A DNA stretch of 64,000 nt. Source: an uncultured Glaciecola sp. Its GTDB lineage: Bacteria > Pseudomonadota > Gammaproteobacteria > Enterobacterales > Alteromonadaceae. Shown here piece by piece: positions 8,722 to 15,865 of this stretch (the first letter of the stretch is position 1; the number at the start of each line of letters is the position of its first letter). Made by a program: the position numbers and the translations under genes. The notes under the pieces were generated by a model. It was given only the letters and a program-made list of their open reading frames with translations, was not told the DNA's origin and did not search any database. The stretch lies in assembly GCF_937770335.1 (NCBI RefSeq), contig NZ_CALJHY010000007.1:372001-436000 (forward strand), read 5' to 3'.

Positions 8722-10296
8722 ATGGAATACATCTATTTATTAATTGCTTTTGTTTTTGGATTTGGTTTTAGGCTATTAAGTCTGCCTCCGCTCATTGGCT
8801 ACCTGATTGCCGGATTTGCACTCAATGCGTGGGGGATAGAAACGAATAGTAGCTTGCAAGAGATTGCTGATCTCGGCATTACAATGATGCTTTTCACTAT
8901 TGGTTTAAAGTTGAATGTTCAAGACTTATTAAAACGTGAAATATGGTTGAGCAGTGTTCTACATTCGACTATTTGGATCGCATTTGTCAGCGCAGTATTT
9001 CTGCTTTTAAGCTTAATTGGCTTGCCCTACTTCACCGACATGGACTTACTGACAGCGGCCTTAATTGGGTTTGCATTTAGTTTTAGTTCTACCGTTTGTG
9101 TAGTCAAAATATTGGAAGAAAGTGGTGAGAGTAAAACCCGACATGGCAAGGTCGCTATTGGTATCTTAGTAATGCAGGATATTTTTGCTGTACTTTTCAT
9201 GGTTGGCGCAACGGGCCAAATCCCCTCACCTTTGGCTCTGTTGCTATTTCTACTCATACCGATTGTTCCTTTGCTACATAGACTTTTGAATAAATCGGGA
9301 CATGGTGAATTACTTCCACTAACCGGTTTTATTTTAGCATTAGGAGGATATCAATTATTTGAACTTGTGGGAATCAAGGGAGACTTAGGTGCGCTTATTT
9401 TTGGCGTTTTATTTGCTGGGCATTCCAAAGCAAATGAATTGTCGAAGTCATTATTAAGCTTCAAGGATCTTTTTTTAATTGGCTTCTTTTTAACCATAGG
9501 TTTGACCGCACTTCCTACACTAGAAATTACGAGCATTGCACTATTCATAACCTTGTTGTTGCCGATTAAATTTTATTTATTTTTTATCTTACTTACTAAA
9601 TTTAGACTCCGAGCACGAACTTCTTTTCTCTCCAGTTTGGTAATGTCGAACTATAGCGAATTCGGGCTGATTGTAGCGGCTGTTGCGGTAAGCGTTGGAC
9701 TCCTTGATACTGTGTGGTTAGTGATAATGGCGCTCAGTGTTTCATTCTCATTTGTATTCACAAGTGTGCTATATAAGAGCTCACACAATCAATACAACCG
9801 GCATAAAGGCCGTCTTAAACTGTTTCAATCGCCCGTCTCTTTACCTGAAGATGTTTACCCCAAAATGGGAGACACAAAAGTACTCGTTATCGGCATGGGA
9901 CGTGTTGGAAAAGGCGCATTTAAAACACTAGCAAAACTGATGGAAAAAGGTGTTACAGGTATGGATGCTGACTTGGATAAGGTTAATTCGCTGAGAGAAC
10001 AAAACTATGTCGCTATTCTTGGAGATGGAGAAAATATCGATTTATGGGAAAATGTGGACATAAGTAAAATTGAACTTATTTTATTAGCATTGCCATCGAT
10101 AGATGACTCATCTAATATTACTAATCAGCTCAGAAACGCCTCTTACTCTGGAAAAATTGCTGCTATCGCAAGGTATGAAGATGAAGTTCAACCCCTGTTA
10201 GATGCAGGCGTGGATAAGGTATTTAACTTCTTCGCTGAAGCCGGTTTGGGTTTTGCCGAAGAAAGCTTTGAAATGATAAATAACACCAATAATTAA
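8722..10296 (+). CDS. CPA2 (KefB/YbaL-type) monovalent cation:proton antiporter
   Basis: 524 residues. Residues 1-375 form a Na+/H+ exchanger domain with about 11-12 membrane segments (LPPLIGYLIAGF and FSFSSTVCVVKILEESGE are characteristic of the Kef group). Residues about 385-510 are a cytoplasmic TrkA-N/RCK nucleotide-binding domain with the Rossmann motif VLVIGMGRVGKGAF. There is no TrkA-C domain. Members exchange K+ or Na+ for protons across the inner membrane under control of NAD(H) or glutathione adducts; the ion here is not determinable. The gene is single, with an AT-rich upstream region. Confidence 0.9.
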   Translation: MEYIYLLIAFVFGFGFRLLSLPPLIGYLIAGFALNAWGIETNSSLQEIADLGITMMLFTIGLKLNVQDLLKREIWLSSVLHSTIWIAFVSAVFLLLSLIGLPYFTDMDLLTAALIGFAFSFSSTVCVVKILEESGESKTRHGKVAIGILVMQDIFAVLFMVGATGQIPSPLALLLFLLIPIVPLLHRLLNKSGHGELLPLTGFILALGGYQLFELVGIKGDLGALIFGVLFAGHSKANELSKSLLSFKDLFLIGFFLTIGLTALPTLEITSIALFITLLLPIKFYLFFILLTKFRLRARTSFLSSLVMSNYSEFGLIVAAVAVSVGLLDTVWLVIMALSVSFSFVFTSVLYKSSHNQYNRHKGRLKLFQSPVSLPEDVYPKMGDTKVLVIGMGRVGKGAFKTLAKLMEKGVTGMDADLDKVNSLREQNYVAILGDGENIDLWENVDISKIELILLALPSIDDSSNITNQLRNASYSGKIAAIARYEDEVQPLLDAGVDKVFNFFAEAGLGFAEESFEMINNTNN

Positions 10297-10322
10297 GCAA
10301 CAACGATGTTCATAATAAAATA

Positions 10323-10341
10323 CTTAATGAAAATCATTCTC
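10323..10341. promoter_or_regulatory. Fur box upstream of the bacterioferritin pair
   Basis: The 19-mer CTTAATGAAAATCATTCTC matches the Fur consensus GATAATGATAATCATTATC at 15 of 19 positions. It lies about 80-95 bp upstream of the likely transcription start of the bfr genes. That is too far upstream for simple repression and fits Fur-dependent activation of iron storage (inference). Confidence 0.7.
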
Positions 10342-10383
10342 TTTAGTATCGCATTGATATATAAAGACTATTTTTCATTAATA

Positions 10384-10411
10384 TTGATATTAGTCAAAAC
10401 CTCACTATACT
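10384..10411 (+). promoter_or_regulatory. sigma-70 promoter of the bfr genes, with an overlapping FNR-like site
   Basis: TTGATA (10384-10389), a 16-bp spacer and TATACT (10406-10411) make a good -35/-10 pair, each 5 of 6 to consensus. The -35 lies inside TTGATATTAGTCAA (10384-10397), an FNR-type inverted repeat with one mismatch. If it is bound by FNR in that position it would act as a repressor under anaerobiosis. The leader to the start codon is about 50 nt. Confidence 0.6.
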
Positions 10412-10466
10412 AGTATTTATTCATCAAAGACGTATTCGTCATTGTCTCAGGAAGAAGGGTAGCTAA

Positions 10467-10940
10467 ATGAAAGGTAAACCAGAAGTCATAAAAGTACTCA
10501 ATGAAGTACTTACCACTGAACTCACTTCAATAAATCAATATTTTTTACATGCTCGAATGTACAAAAACTGGGGTTTTGAGGCACTTAATGAAAAGTGCTA
10601 CAAAAAATCCATAAAGGATATGAAACAAGCAGATGAAATAATAACTCGGATTTTATTTCTTGAAGGCTTACCTAACTTGCAAATGCTAGGCAAGATAAAC
10701 ATAGGTGAAGACCCTGTCGAAATGCTCAAGTGTGATGCCGGTTTCCAAACTAAGCAAATCCCACAAATGAAAGATGCGATTGCACTGTGCGAATCACATT
10801 TGGACTTCGTAACTCGAGATTTATTAACGAGTATTCTTGAGTACGAAGAGGACCACTATGATTGGTTAGACACTCAAGCATACCAAATTGAACACTTAGG
10901 TATTCAAAACTACCTTCAGTCTCAAGTAGAGGAAGATTAA
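10467..10940 (+). CDS. bfr: bacterioferritin subunit, heme-binding type (degenerate ferroxidase site)
   Basis: 157 residues, normal Bfr length, closely resembling E. coli Bfr (INQYFLHARMYKNWG, LEGLPNLQ, NIGEDPVEML). The heme ligand Met52 is present. The di-iron ferroxidase centre is damaged: E18, E127 and H130 are kept, but E51 is Asp, H54 is Gln, and E94 aligns with Gln. It should therefore bind heme b at the dimer interface but oxidise iron poorly. The next gene encodes the complementary type (ferroxidase intact, no heme Met). Start ATG follows GAAGAAGGGTAG. It has an upstream Fur box and sigma-70 promoter. Confidence 0.93.
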   Translation: MKGKPEVIKVLNEVLTTELTSINQYFLHARMYKNWGFEALNEKCYKKSIKDMKQADEIITRILFLEGLPNLQMLGKINIGEDPVEMLKCDAGFQTKQIPQMKDAIALCESHLDFVTRDLLTSILEYEEDHYDWLDTQAYQIEHLGIQNYLQSQVEED

Positions 10941-10941
10941 T

Positions 10942-11409
10942 ATGCAAGGCAATAAAAATGTAATTGGCGGGTTGAACACCCTTCTAGGTTACGAATTAGC
11001 AGCAATGGATCAGTACTTTGTGCATTCTCAAATGTACTTAGATTGGGGACTAAATAAGTTATACGAGCGCATTAATCATGAGTTTGACGATGAAAAAGGT
11101 CATGCGACTAAACTCATAGAGCGCATGCTGTTTTTAGGTGGCAAACCAGATATGCAAACACGTGTCGGTTACAAGGTCGGTATAACAGTGCCTGACATGT
11201 TGCAAAGCGATTTGCGCGTCGAATATGAAGTTGCAGACAAACTGCGAACTGTTATCGCGATGTGTGAAACTGAAAAAGACTATGTAACTCGTGACATGCT
11301 AATGATTTTGTTAGATGACACCGAAATGGATCATGCGCATTGGCTAGAACAACAACTTGGCTTGATCGAAATGTTAGGATTATCCAATTATATGCAATCT
11401 CAAATGTAA
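10942..11409 (+). CDS. bfr: bacterioferritin subunit, ferroxidase type (lacks heme Met)
   Basis: 155 residues, starting one base after the preceding bfr stop, so clearly co-transcribed. All ferroxidase ligands are present (E18, E51, H54, E94, E127, H130), but residue 52, the heme-ligating Met in most Bfrs, is Lys. The subunit should oxidise Fe(II) but not bind heme as a homodimer. Paired heme-type and ferroxidase-type subunits forming mixed 24-mers are known in Neisseria, Magnetospirillum and other proteobacteria. Function: iron storage and protection from Fenton chemistry in the cytoplasm. The downstream convergent gene begins its stop codon two bases away. Confidence 0.93.
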   Translation: MQGNKNVIGGLNTLLGYELAAMDQYFVHSQMYLDWGLNKLYERINHEFDDEKGHATKLIERMLFLGGKPDMQTRVGYKVGITVPDMLQSDLRVEYEVADKLRTVIAMCETEKDYVTRDMLMILLDDTEMDHAHWLEQQLGLIEMLGLSNYMQSQM

Positions 11410-11410
11410 C

Positions 11411-11836
11411 TTAGCTATTAGTTGTATAGAAAGCGGCTGAGTAAGTTTTTACTTGGCCGTTTTGGTTTTCAACGTGTAGGTGTAATCGCCACTGCATTTT
11501 AGCAAGATTGCAACTCCCCAAAAACGTGACATAACCGTTTCCTTCCTCGATAACGGGTGTTTTACCCATAAACATATTAACTCCTTCAATCCAAGCTTTG
11601 GTTAGTTTGAGCTCTTGCGGCATAGCAATAGAGAGCAAAATTTCGTCTTCAGTGACGATTGGAGATAAAAAGCTGACATTTATTTTATTTTTTTCGTATA
11701 AAAATGTGCACTTTGTGACGGTTAAATCGCATTCTTCTTGACGATTTATTTGACTATTAACATTTTTATAATAAACCCCTGAAAGGCTTATTGCTATTAG
11801 GGCTATAAAGAGTATTAGTGTCTGTTTTGAATACAT
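11411..11836 (-). CDS. small membrane-anchored periplasmic protein, possible metal-binding domain
   Basis: 141 residues. One N-terminal membrane segment (about 5-24) is followed by a periplasmic beta-rich domain. It contains MFMGKTPV, a Met-x-Met-Gly-like stretch, then SCNLAKMQW and HLHVENQNG near the end. These give a Cys, several Met and two His, reminiscent of copper-binding FixH/YtkA-like folds. The family was not recognised. It is divergent from ccoN with a 223 bp shared region that contains the FNR box, so co-regulation with the cbb3 oxidase and a role in its copper supply are possible (inference). The 3' end abuts bfr tail to tail. Confidence 0.7.
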   Translation of the reverse strand: MYSKQTLILFIALIAISLSGVYYKNVNSQINRQEECDLTVTKCTFLYEKNKINVSFLSPIVTEDEILLSIAMPQELKLTKAWIEGVNMFMGKTPVIEEGNGYVTFLGSCNLAKMQWRLHLHVENQNGQVKTYSAAFYTTNS

Positions 11837-11882
11837 TTTTTTCTAATTTATTTACATTCTATTAACTTTATACATGTCTTCA

Positions 11883-11896
11883 TTGATGAAGATCAA
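11883..11896. promoter_or_regulatory. FNR box upstream of ccoN
   Basis: TTGATGAAGATCAA is a perfect TTGAT-N4-ATCAA FNR site. It lies 163 bp upstream of ccoN in the intergenic region shared with the divergent small membrane protein. The fnr gene at 19202-19939 has the recognition helix (ETISRLL) that reads this sequence. A class II arrangement would place the start of transcription near 11931. Confidence 0.85.
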
Positions 11897-12059
11897 GGCC
11901 TACTCAAGTAATATATCTTTTTGTACTTAAAAACATTATTATCCGTATGTAATACCTCAATAGCTTACTTAACTTAGTCTCACTACTCAACTAGAGGGAA
12001 ACGTAAGTTAACAGCATTGAGATGTAGTTATTTTTTCTCGACGCGGAAGATGGATTAAT

Positions 12060-13493
12060 ATGAGCGAAACAAGCCAAGTACATCCTGAATACAACTATAA
12101 AGTTGTCAGGCAATTCACAGTAATGACCGTTGTGTGGGGCATTATCGGAATGTCGTTGGGAGTTTTAATTGCTGCGCAATTATTTGCTCCAGCATTAAAT
12201 TTTGACATTCCATGGTTAACCTACTCTCGGTTACGTCCTCTGCACACTAACTCTGTTATCTTTGCATTTGGTGGAAGCGCGTTGTTTGCGACCTCCTATT
12301 ATATTGTGCAGAGAACGTCACAAGTTAGATTATTCAGTGACAAATTAGCCGCCTTTACCTTCTGGGGATGGCAAGCAGTTATTGTTTCGGCAGTTATAAC
12401 CTTGCCTTTAGGTTACACCTCTAGCAAAGAGTATGCTGAGTTGGAGTGGCCAATCGACATTCTCATTACACTCGTTTGGCTTGCTTACATTATCAATTTC
12501 TTTGGTACGCTTGTTATACGTAAAACATCTCATATCTACGTGGCCAATTGGTTCTTGGGTGCGTTTATGCTAACCGTTGCTGTATTGCACATAGGCAACA
12601 GTATGGTTGTGCCGGTTAGTTTGACCAAGTCGTACCCAATTTATGCAGGTGCAGTTGATGCCATGATGCAATGGTGGTACGGGCACAATGCAGTTGGTTT
12701 TTTCCTAACTGCAGGCTTCTTGGGAATGATGTACTACTTTGTACCCAAACAGGCTGGTCGTCCGGTGTATTCATACCGTTTATCAATTGTTCACTTTTGG
12801 GCACTTATATCGCTATACATTTGGGCTGGTCCACATCACCTTCACTACACGGCACTACCTGATTGGACACAGTCGTTAGGGATGGCAATGTCAATAATAC
12901 TATTCGTGCCCTCATGGGGAGGAATGATCAACGGTATTATGACACTGTCAGGGGCTTGGCATAAGCTAAGAACGGATCCAGTATTACGCTTTTTGATTGT
13001 CTCATTATCATTTTATGGTATGTCTACATTCGAAGGTCCAATGATGGCAATTAAGACAGTAAATGCTTTATCGCATTATACAGATTGGACTATTGGACAT
13101 GTTCATTCTGGAGCACTAGGTTGGGTAGCTATGATTACTATTGGTTCGGTTTACCACTTAGTCCCTATCTTGTTTGGTCAGCCGAAAATGTACAGTACAA
13201 AACTAATTAACATTCACTTTTGGTTAGCAACAATCGGTGTGGTTTTGTACATTGTCGCAATGTGGATGTCTGGCGTATTACAAGGTCTAATGTGGAGAGC
13301 AGTCAATTCAGACGGCACCCTAACGTATTCGTTTGTTGAATCATTAGAGGCCTCTAAGCCTTTTTATATCGTCAGGTTCATTGGTGGTTTATTTGTTGTT
13401 ACCGGTATGTTCATCATGGCATACAACTGTTACCGCACTATTAATGCACCCAAAGAAAGCGTTGCAGCTAACCCTGCAACAGCTGCAGCGTAA
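12060..13493 (+). CDS. ccoN: cbb3-type cytochrome c oxidase subunit I
   Basis: 477 residues, the catalytic heme b / heme b3-CuB subunit of the cbb3 oxidase, with 12 membrane helices. Visible ligands and motifs: [16 protein letters not shown] (low-spin heme His), the [12 protein letters not shown] segment (CuB His and cross-linked Tyr region), [13 protein letters not shown] (CuB His pair) and [11 protein letters not shown] (heme ligands). Reduces O2 to water at very low O2 and pumps protons. First gene of ccoNOQP, preceded by an FNR box. A GGAAGATGG purine stretch precedes the ATG. Confidence 0.98.
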   Translation: MSETSQVHPEYNYKVVRQFTVMTVVWGIIGMSLGVLIAAQLFAPALNFDIPWLTYSRLRPLHTNSVIFAFGGSALFATSYYIVQRTSQVRLFSDKLAAFTFWGWQAVIVSAVITLPLGYTSSKEYAELEWPIDILITLVWLAYIINFFGTLVIRKTSHIYVANWFLGAFMLTVAVLHIGNSMVVPVSLTKSYPIYAGAVDAMMQWWYGHNAVGFFLTAGFLGMMYYFVPKQAGRPVYSYRLSIVHFWALISLYIWAGPHHLHYTALPDWTQSLGMAMSIILFVPSWGGMINGIMTLSGAWHKLRTDPVLRFLIVSLSFYGMSTFEGPMMAIKTVNALSHYTDWTIGHVHSGALGWVAMITIGSVYHLVPILFGQPKMYSTKLINIHFWLATIGVVLYIVAMWMSGVLQGLMWRAVNSDGTLTYSFVESLEASKPFYIVRFIGGLFVVTGMFIMAYNCYRTINAPKESVAANPATAAA

Positions 13494-13504
13494 GGATAGC
13501 AATA

Positions 13505-14110
13505 ATGAAAAATCCACATGAGTTATTAGAAAAAAACGTTGGCTTGTTAACCGTTCTTATTTTAGTCGCGATCAGCTTTGGTGCAATGGCACAAATTCTT
13601 CCACTCATGTTTGACCAACAAGCATTAGAACCAGTTAAAGGGTTACGCCCATATACTGCACTAGAGTTGGAAGGCAGAGATTTGTACATCCGTGAAGGAT
13701 GTGTCGGGTGTCATAGCCAAATGATCCGTCCTTTCCGTTCCGAGACCGAGCGGTATGGACACTACTCCGTAGCTGGTGAATCTGTTTGGGAGCGCCCTTT
13801 CTTATGGGGTTCAAAAAGAACGGGACCAGATTTAGCTCGAGTCGGTCAACGCTATAGTGATGAGTGGCACCGCGTTCACTTAATGAATCCGAGAAATGTG
13901 GTTCCTGAGTCGAATATGCCTGGTTACCCATGGTTGTCTGAAAACACCCTTGACGGTGAATATATTGTTAAGAAAATGGAGGTTAACCGCATGTTAGGTA
14001 TGCCATATGAAGATGAGGATATTGCAGGTGCTGTGGCTGCAGTCAAAGGCAAAACAGAAATGGAAGCCTTAATCGCTTATCTGCAGCAACTTGGGACACA
14101 TTTAAAATAA
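13505..14110 (+). CDS. ccoO: cbb3-type cytochrome c oxidase subunit II (mono-heme cytochrome c)
   Basis: 201 residues. An N-terminal membrane anchor (about 10-35) and one CxxCH heme c site, [12 protein letters not shown] (about residue 64). The axial Met is within ESNMPGYPW. CcoO passes electrons from CcoP to the CcoN hemes in the periplasm. It starts 11 bases after ccoN, and its stop overlaps the ccoQ start (TAATG). Confidence 0.98.
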   Translation: MKNPHELLEKNVGLLTVLILVAISFGAMAQILPLMFDQQALEPVKGLRPYTALELEGRDLYIREGCVGCHSQMIRPFRSETERYGHYSVAGESVWERPFLWGSKRTGPDLARVGQRYSDEWHRVHLMNPRNVVPESNMPGYPWLSENTLDGEYIVKKMEVNRMLGMPYEDEDIAGAVAAVKGKTEMEALIAYLQQLGTHLK

Positions 14111-14283
14111 TGGATCAAGGAACTATAGGCAGCATATTTACGGTCATCGTTTTCGTCTCTTTCGTTGGAGTATGTTATTGGGCATTCAGCAGCCGCAATA
14201 AAAAGAACTTCGACGAAGCAGCAAACTTAGTTTTCGATGATGAAAAAAAGAAAAATTTAAATAAAGAAGATCAGGAGTCTTAA
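14110..14283 (+). CDS. ccoQ: cbb3-type cytochrome c oxidase subunit IV, CcoQ
   Basis: A 57-residue protein. One membrane helix (GSIFTVIVFVSFVGVCYWAF) is followed by a charged, Lys/Asp-rich tail ending in KEDQES. Size, topology and position between ccoO and ccoP are diagnostic of CcoQ, the small stabilising subunit. Its ATG overlaps the ccoO stop by one base, and it ends four bases before ccoP. Confidence 0.93.
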   Translation: MDQGTIGSIFTVIVFVSFVGVCYWAFSSRNKKNFDEAANLVFDDEKKKNLNKEDQES

Positions 14284-14287
14284 ACTT

Positions 14288-15244
14288 ATGAGTATGTTTT
14301 GGACAATTTGGATATCTGTAATAACGCTGGGCTCGATCTTGGGTTGTTTCTTGTTGTTGCGCTGGTGTCTATCAAACGATACTGGAGTTGAAGAAGGCGC
14401 GTCAATGGGACACGTATTCGATGGCATAGAAGAATTGAATAATCAGTTACCGCGTTGGTGGACAATCTTATTTTACATTTGTATTGTTTGGGGCGTTGCC
14501 TATTTGATTCTTTATCCAGGCTTAGGCGGCTATAAAGGAGTACTCGGTTGGACTAGCTCTAACCAAGGCGTTCTTTCATTAGAGGAATCAAAATTAGCAT
14601 TGCAAAAAGATATTGACGACGGAAATTACAATGATTACGCCCTTCAAATAAAATATGCTAATGAAAAATTTGACCCCATTTTTGCTGAGTATGCAAAAAC
14701 GCCAATAGAACTTTTAGCTGAGAATGAAAGAGCAATACAAGTTGGCCAGCGTTTATTTTTGCAAAACTGTGCACAATGCCACGGTTCTAATGCGAAAGGA
14801 GCAGCCTCTGGATTTCCTAATTTAACTGATAATGATTGGTTGTATGGTGGCTCCGGGGACAAGATTAAAGAAACGTTAATCTTAGGTCGTCGCGGGGCTA
14901 TGCCCGGTTGGTTAGGTAGCATGGGTGAGGACGGTGTGGCAGAAGTTGTTGCATATACACTGAGCTTAAGTGGCCGTGACGTTGACCTTGGATTGAAAGA
15001 AGCAGGGAAAGCACGATTTGTAATTTGCTCTGCATGTCATGGGATAGATGGCAAAGGAAATCAAATTCTTGGGGCCCCTAACCTAACAGATAATATATGG
15101 CTATATGGTGGTAACAAAAAGACAGTAACGCAGACCCTTTATTATGGACGCAACGGCGTAATGCCTGCATTTAAAGAAACGCTTGGTGAAGATAAGGTGC
15201 ATGTTGTCGCAGCTTATGTTTACAGCCTGTCTCAAAGTAAGTAA
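14288..15244 (+). CDS. ccoP: cbb3-type cytochrome c oxidase subunit III (di-heme cytochrome c)
   Basis: 318 residues. Two N-terminal membrane segments (residues about 5-25 and 58-78, the second in WWTILFYICIVWGVAYLILYPG) and two cytochrome c domains with CAQCHG (about 160) and CSACHG (about 245). Each is followed by the repeated NLTDNxWLYGG. CcoP receives electrons from periplasmic cytochromes. Last structural gene of the oxidase, followed by an intrinsic terminator. Confidence 0.98.
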   Translation: MSMFWTIWISVITLGSILGCFLLLRWCLSNDTGVEEGASMGHVFDGIEELNNQLPRWWTILFYICIVWGVAYLILYPGLGGYKGVLGWTSSNQGVLSLEESKLALQKDIDDGNYNDYALQIKYANEKFDPIFAEYAKTPIELLAENERAIQVGQRLFLQNCAQCHGSNAKGAASGFPNLTDNDWLYGGSGDKIKETLILGRRGAMPGWLGSMGEDGVAEVVAYTLSLSGRDVDLGLKEAGKARFVICSACHGIDGKGNQILGAPNLTDNIWLYGGNKKTVTQTLYYGRNGVMPAFKETLGEDKVHVVAAYVYSLSQSK

Positions 15245-15255
15245 AAAACGACTAT

Positions 15256-15284
15256 AAAAGCCTCGTATTACCGGGGCTTTTTTG
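15256..15284 (+). terminator. intrinsic terminator after ccoP
   Basis: AAAAGCCTCG / CGGGGCTTTTTT hairpin (one G-U pair) with a TATTAC loop and a T tract, 12 bases after the ccoP stop. It separates the structural genes from fixH-fixI-ccoS. Confidence 0.85.
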
Positions 15285-15355
15285 TATCCCAGTCCGTATA
15301 CTCCCTGTCAAACAATCAGTTATTTCACCTAGTATTAAAGAAGAGTTTAAGCATT

Positions 15356-15847
15356 ATGGAAGAGTTAGACAGTAAGCCATGGTACAAACAGTTTTATCCT
15401 TGGTTATTAATCTGTATTCCGTTGTCGTCATTTATTGTTGGCGGAATTGTCGTGGGATATGCAACCGACGGGACAAACAGCTTAGTTGTTGATGATTACT
15501 ATAAAGAAGGTAAGGCTATTAATGCTAGGTTAGACAAAATTGAGAAAGCTAAGGAATTAAATATTACAACAACGTTAAACATCAATGATGATTTTATCTC
15601 AGTTGAATTTTTATCCGGGGCTCCGAAAACCAAACAAGCACTCAAATTAGACTTTTATCATGTTACCCAGGAAGACAAAGATTTTTACGTATTGTTAAGC
15701 GCCGATGCGAATGGCATTTATAGGGCACAAACCGATACTAGTATCAACGGTAAATGGCGATTGCGCCTTACACCACTTGACGAAAGTTGGAAGGTTCAGA
15801 AAACTGTAATTTTGCCGGCGTCTGCGGCGATCAAATTCAATCCATAA
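15356..15847 (+). CDS. fixH: FixH/CcoH family cbb3 oxidase assembly protein
   Basis: 163 residues. An N-terminal helix (WLLICIPLSSFIVGGIVVGYA) is followed by DDYYKEGKAINARLDK, the signature of FixH-like proteins, and a small periplasmic beta domain. FixH/CcoH is needed for stable assembly of the cbb3 complex together with the copper ATPase encoded next. No ccoG (fixG) lies between ccoP and fixH as it does in many other bacteria. It is 19 bases upstream of fixI. Confidence 0.93.
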   Translation: MEELDSKPWYKQFYPWLLICIPLSSFIVGGIVVGYATDGTNSLVVDDYYKEGKAINARLDKIEKAKELNITTTLNINDDFISVEFLSGAPKTKQALKLDFYHVTQEDKDFYVLLSADANGIYRAQTDTSINGKWRLRLTPLDESWKVQKTVILPASAAIKFNP

Positions 15848-15865
15848 CGGCGGCACCCATTCTCA

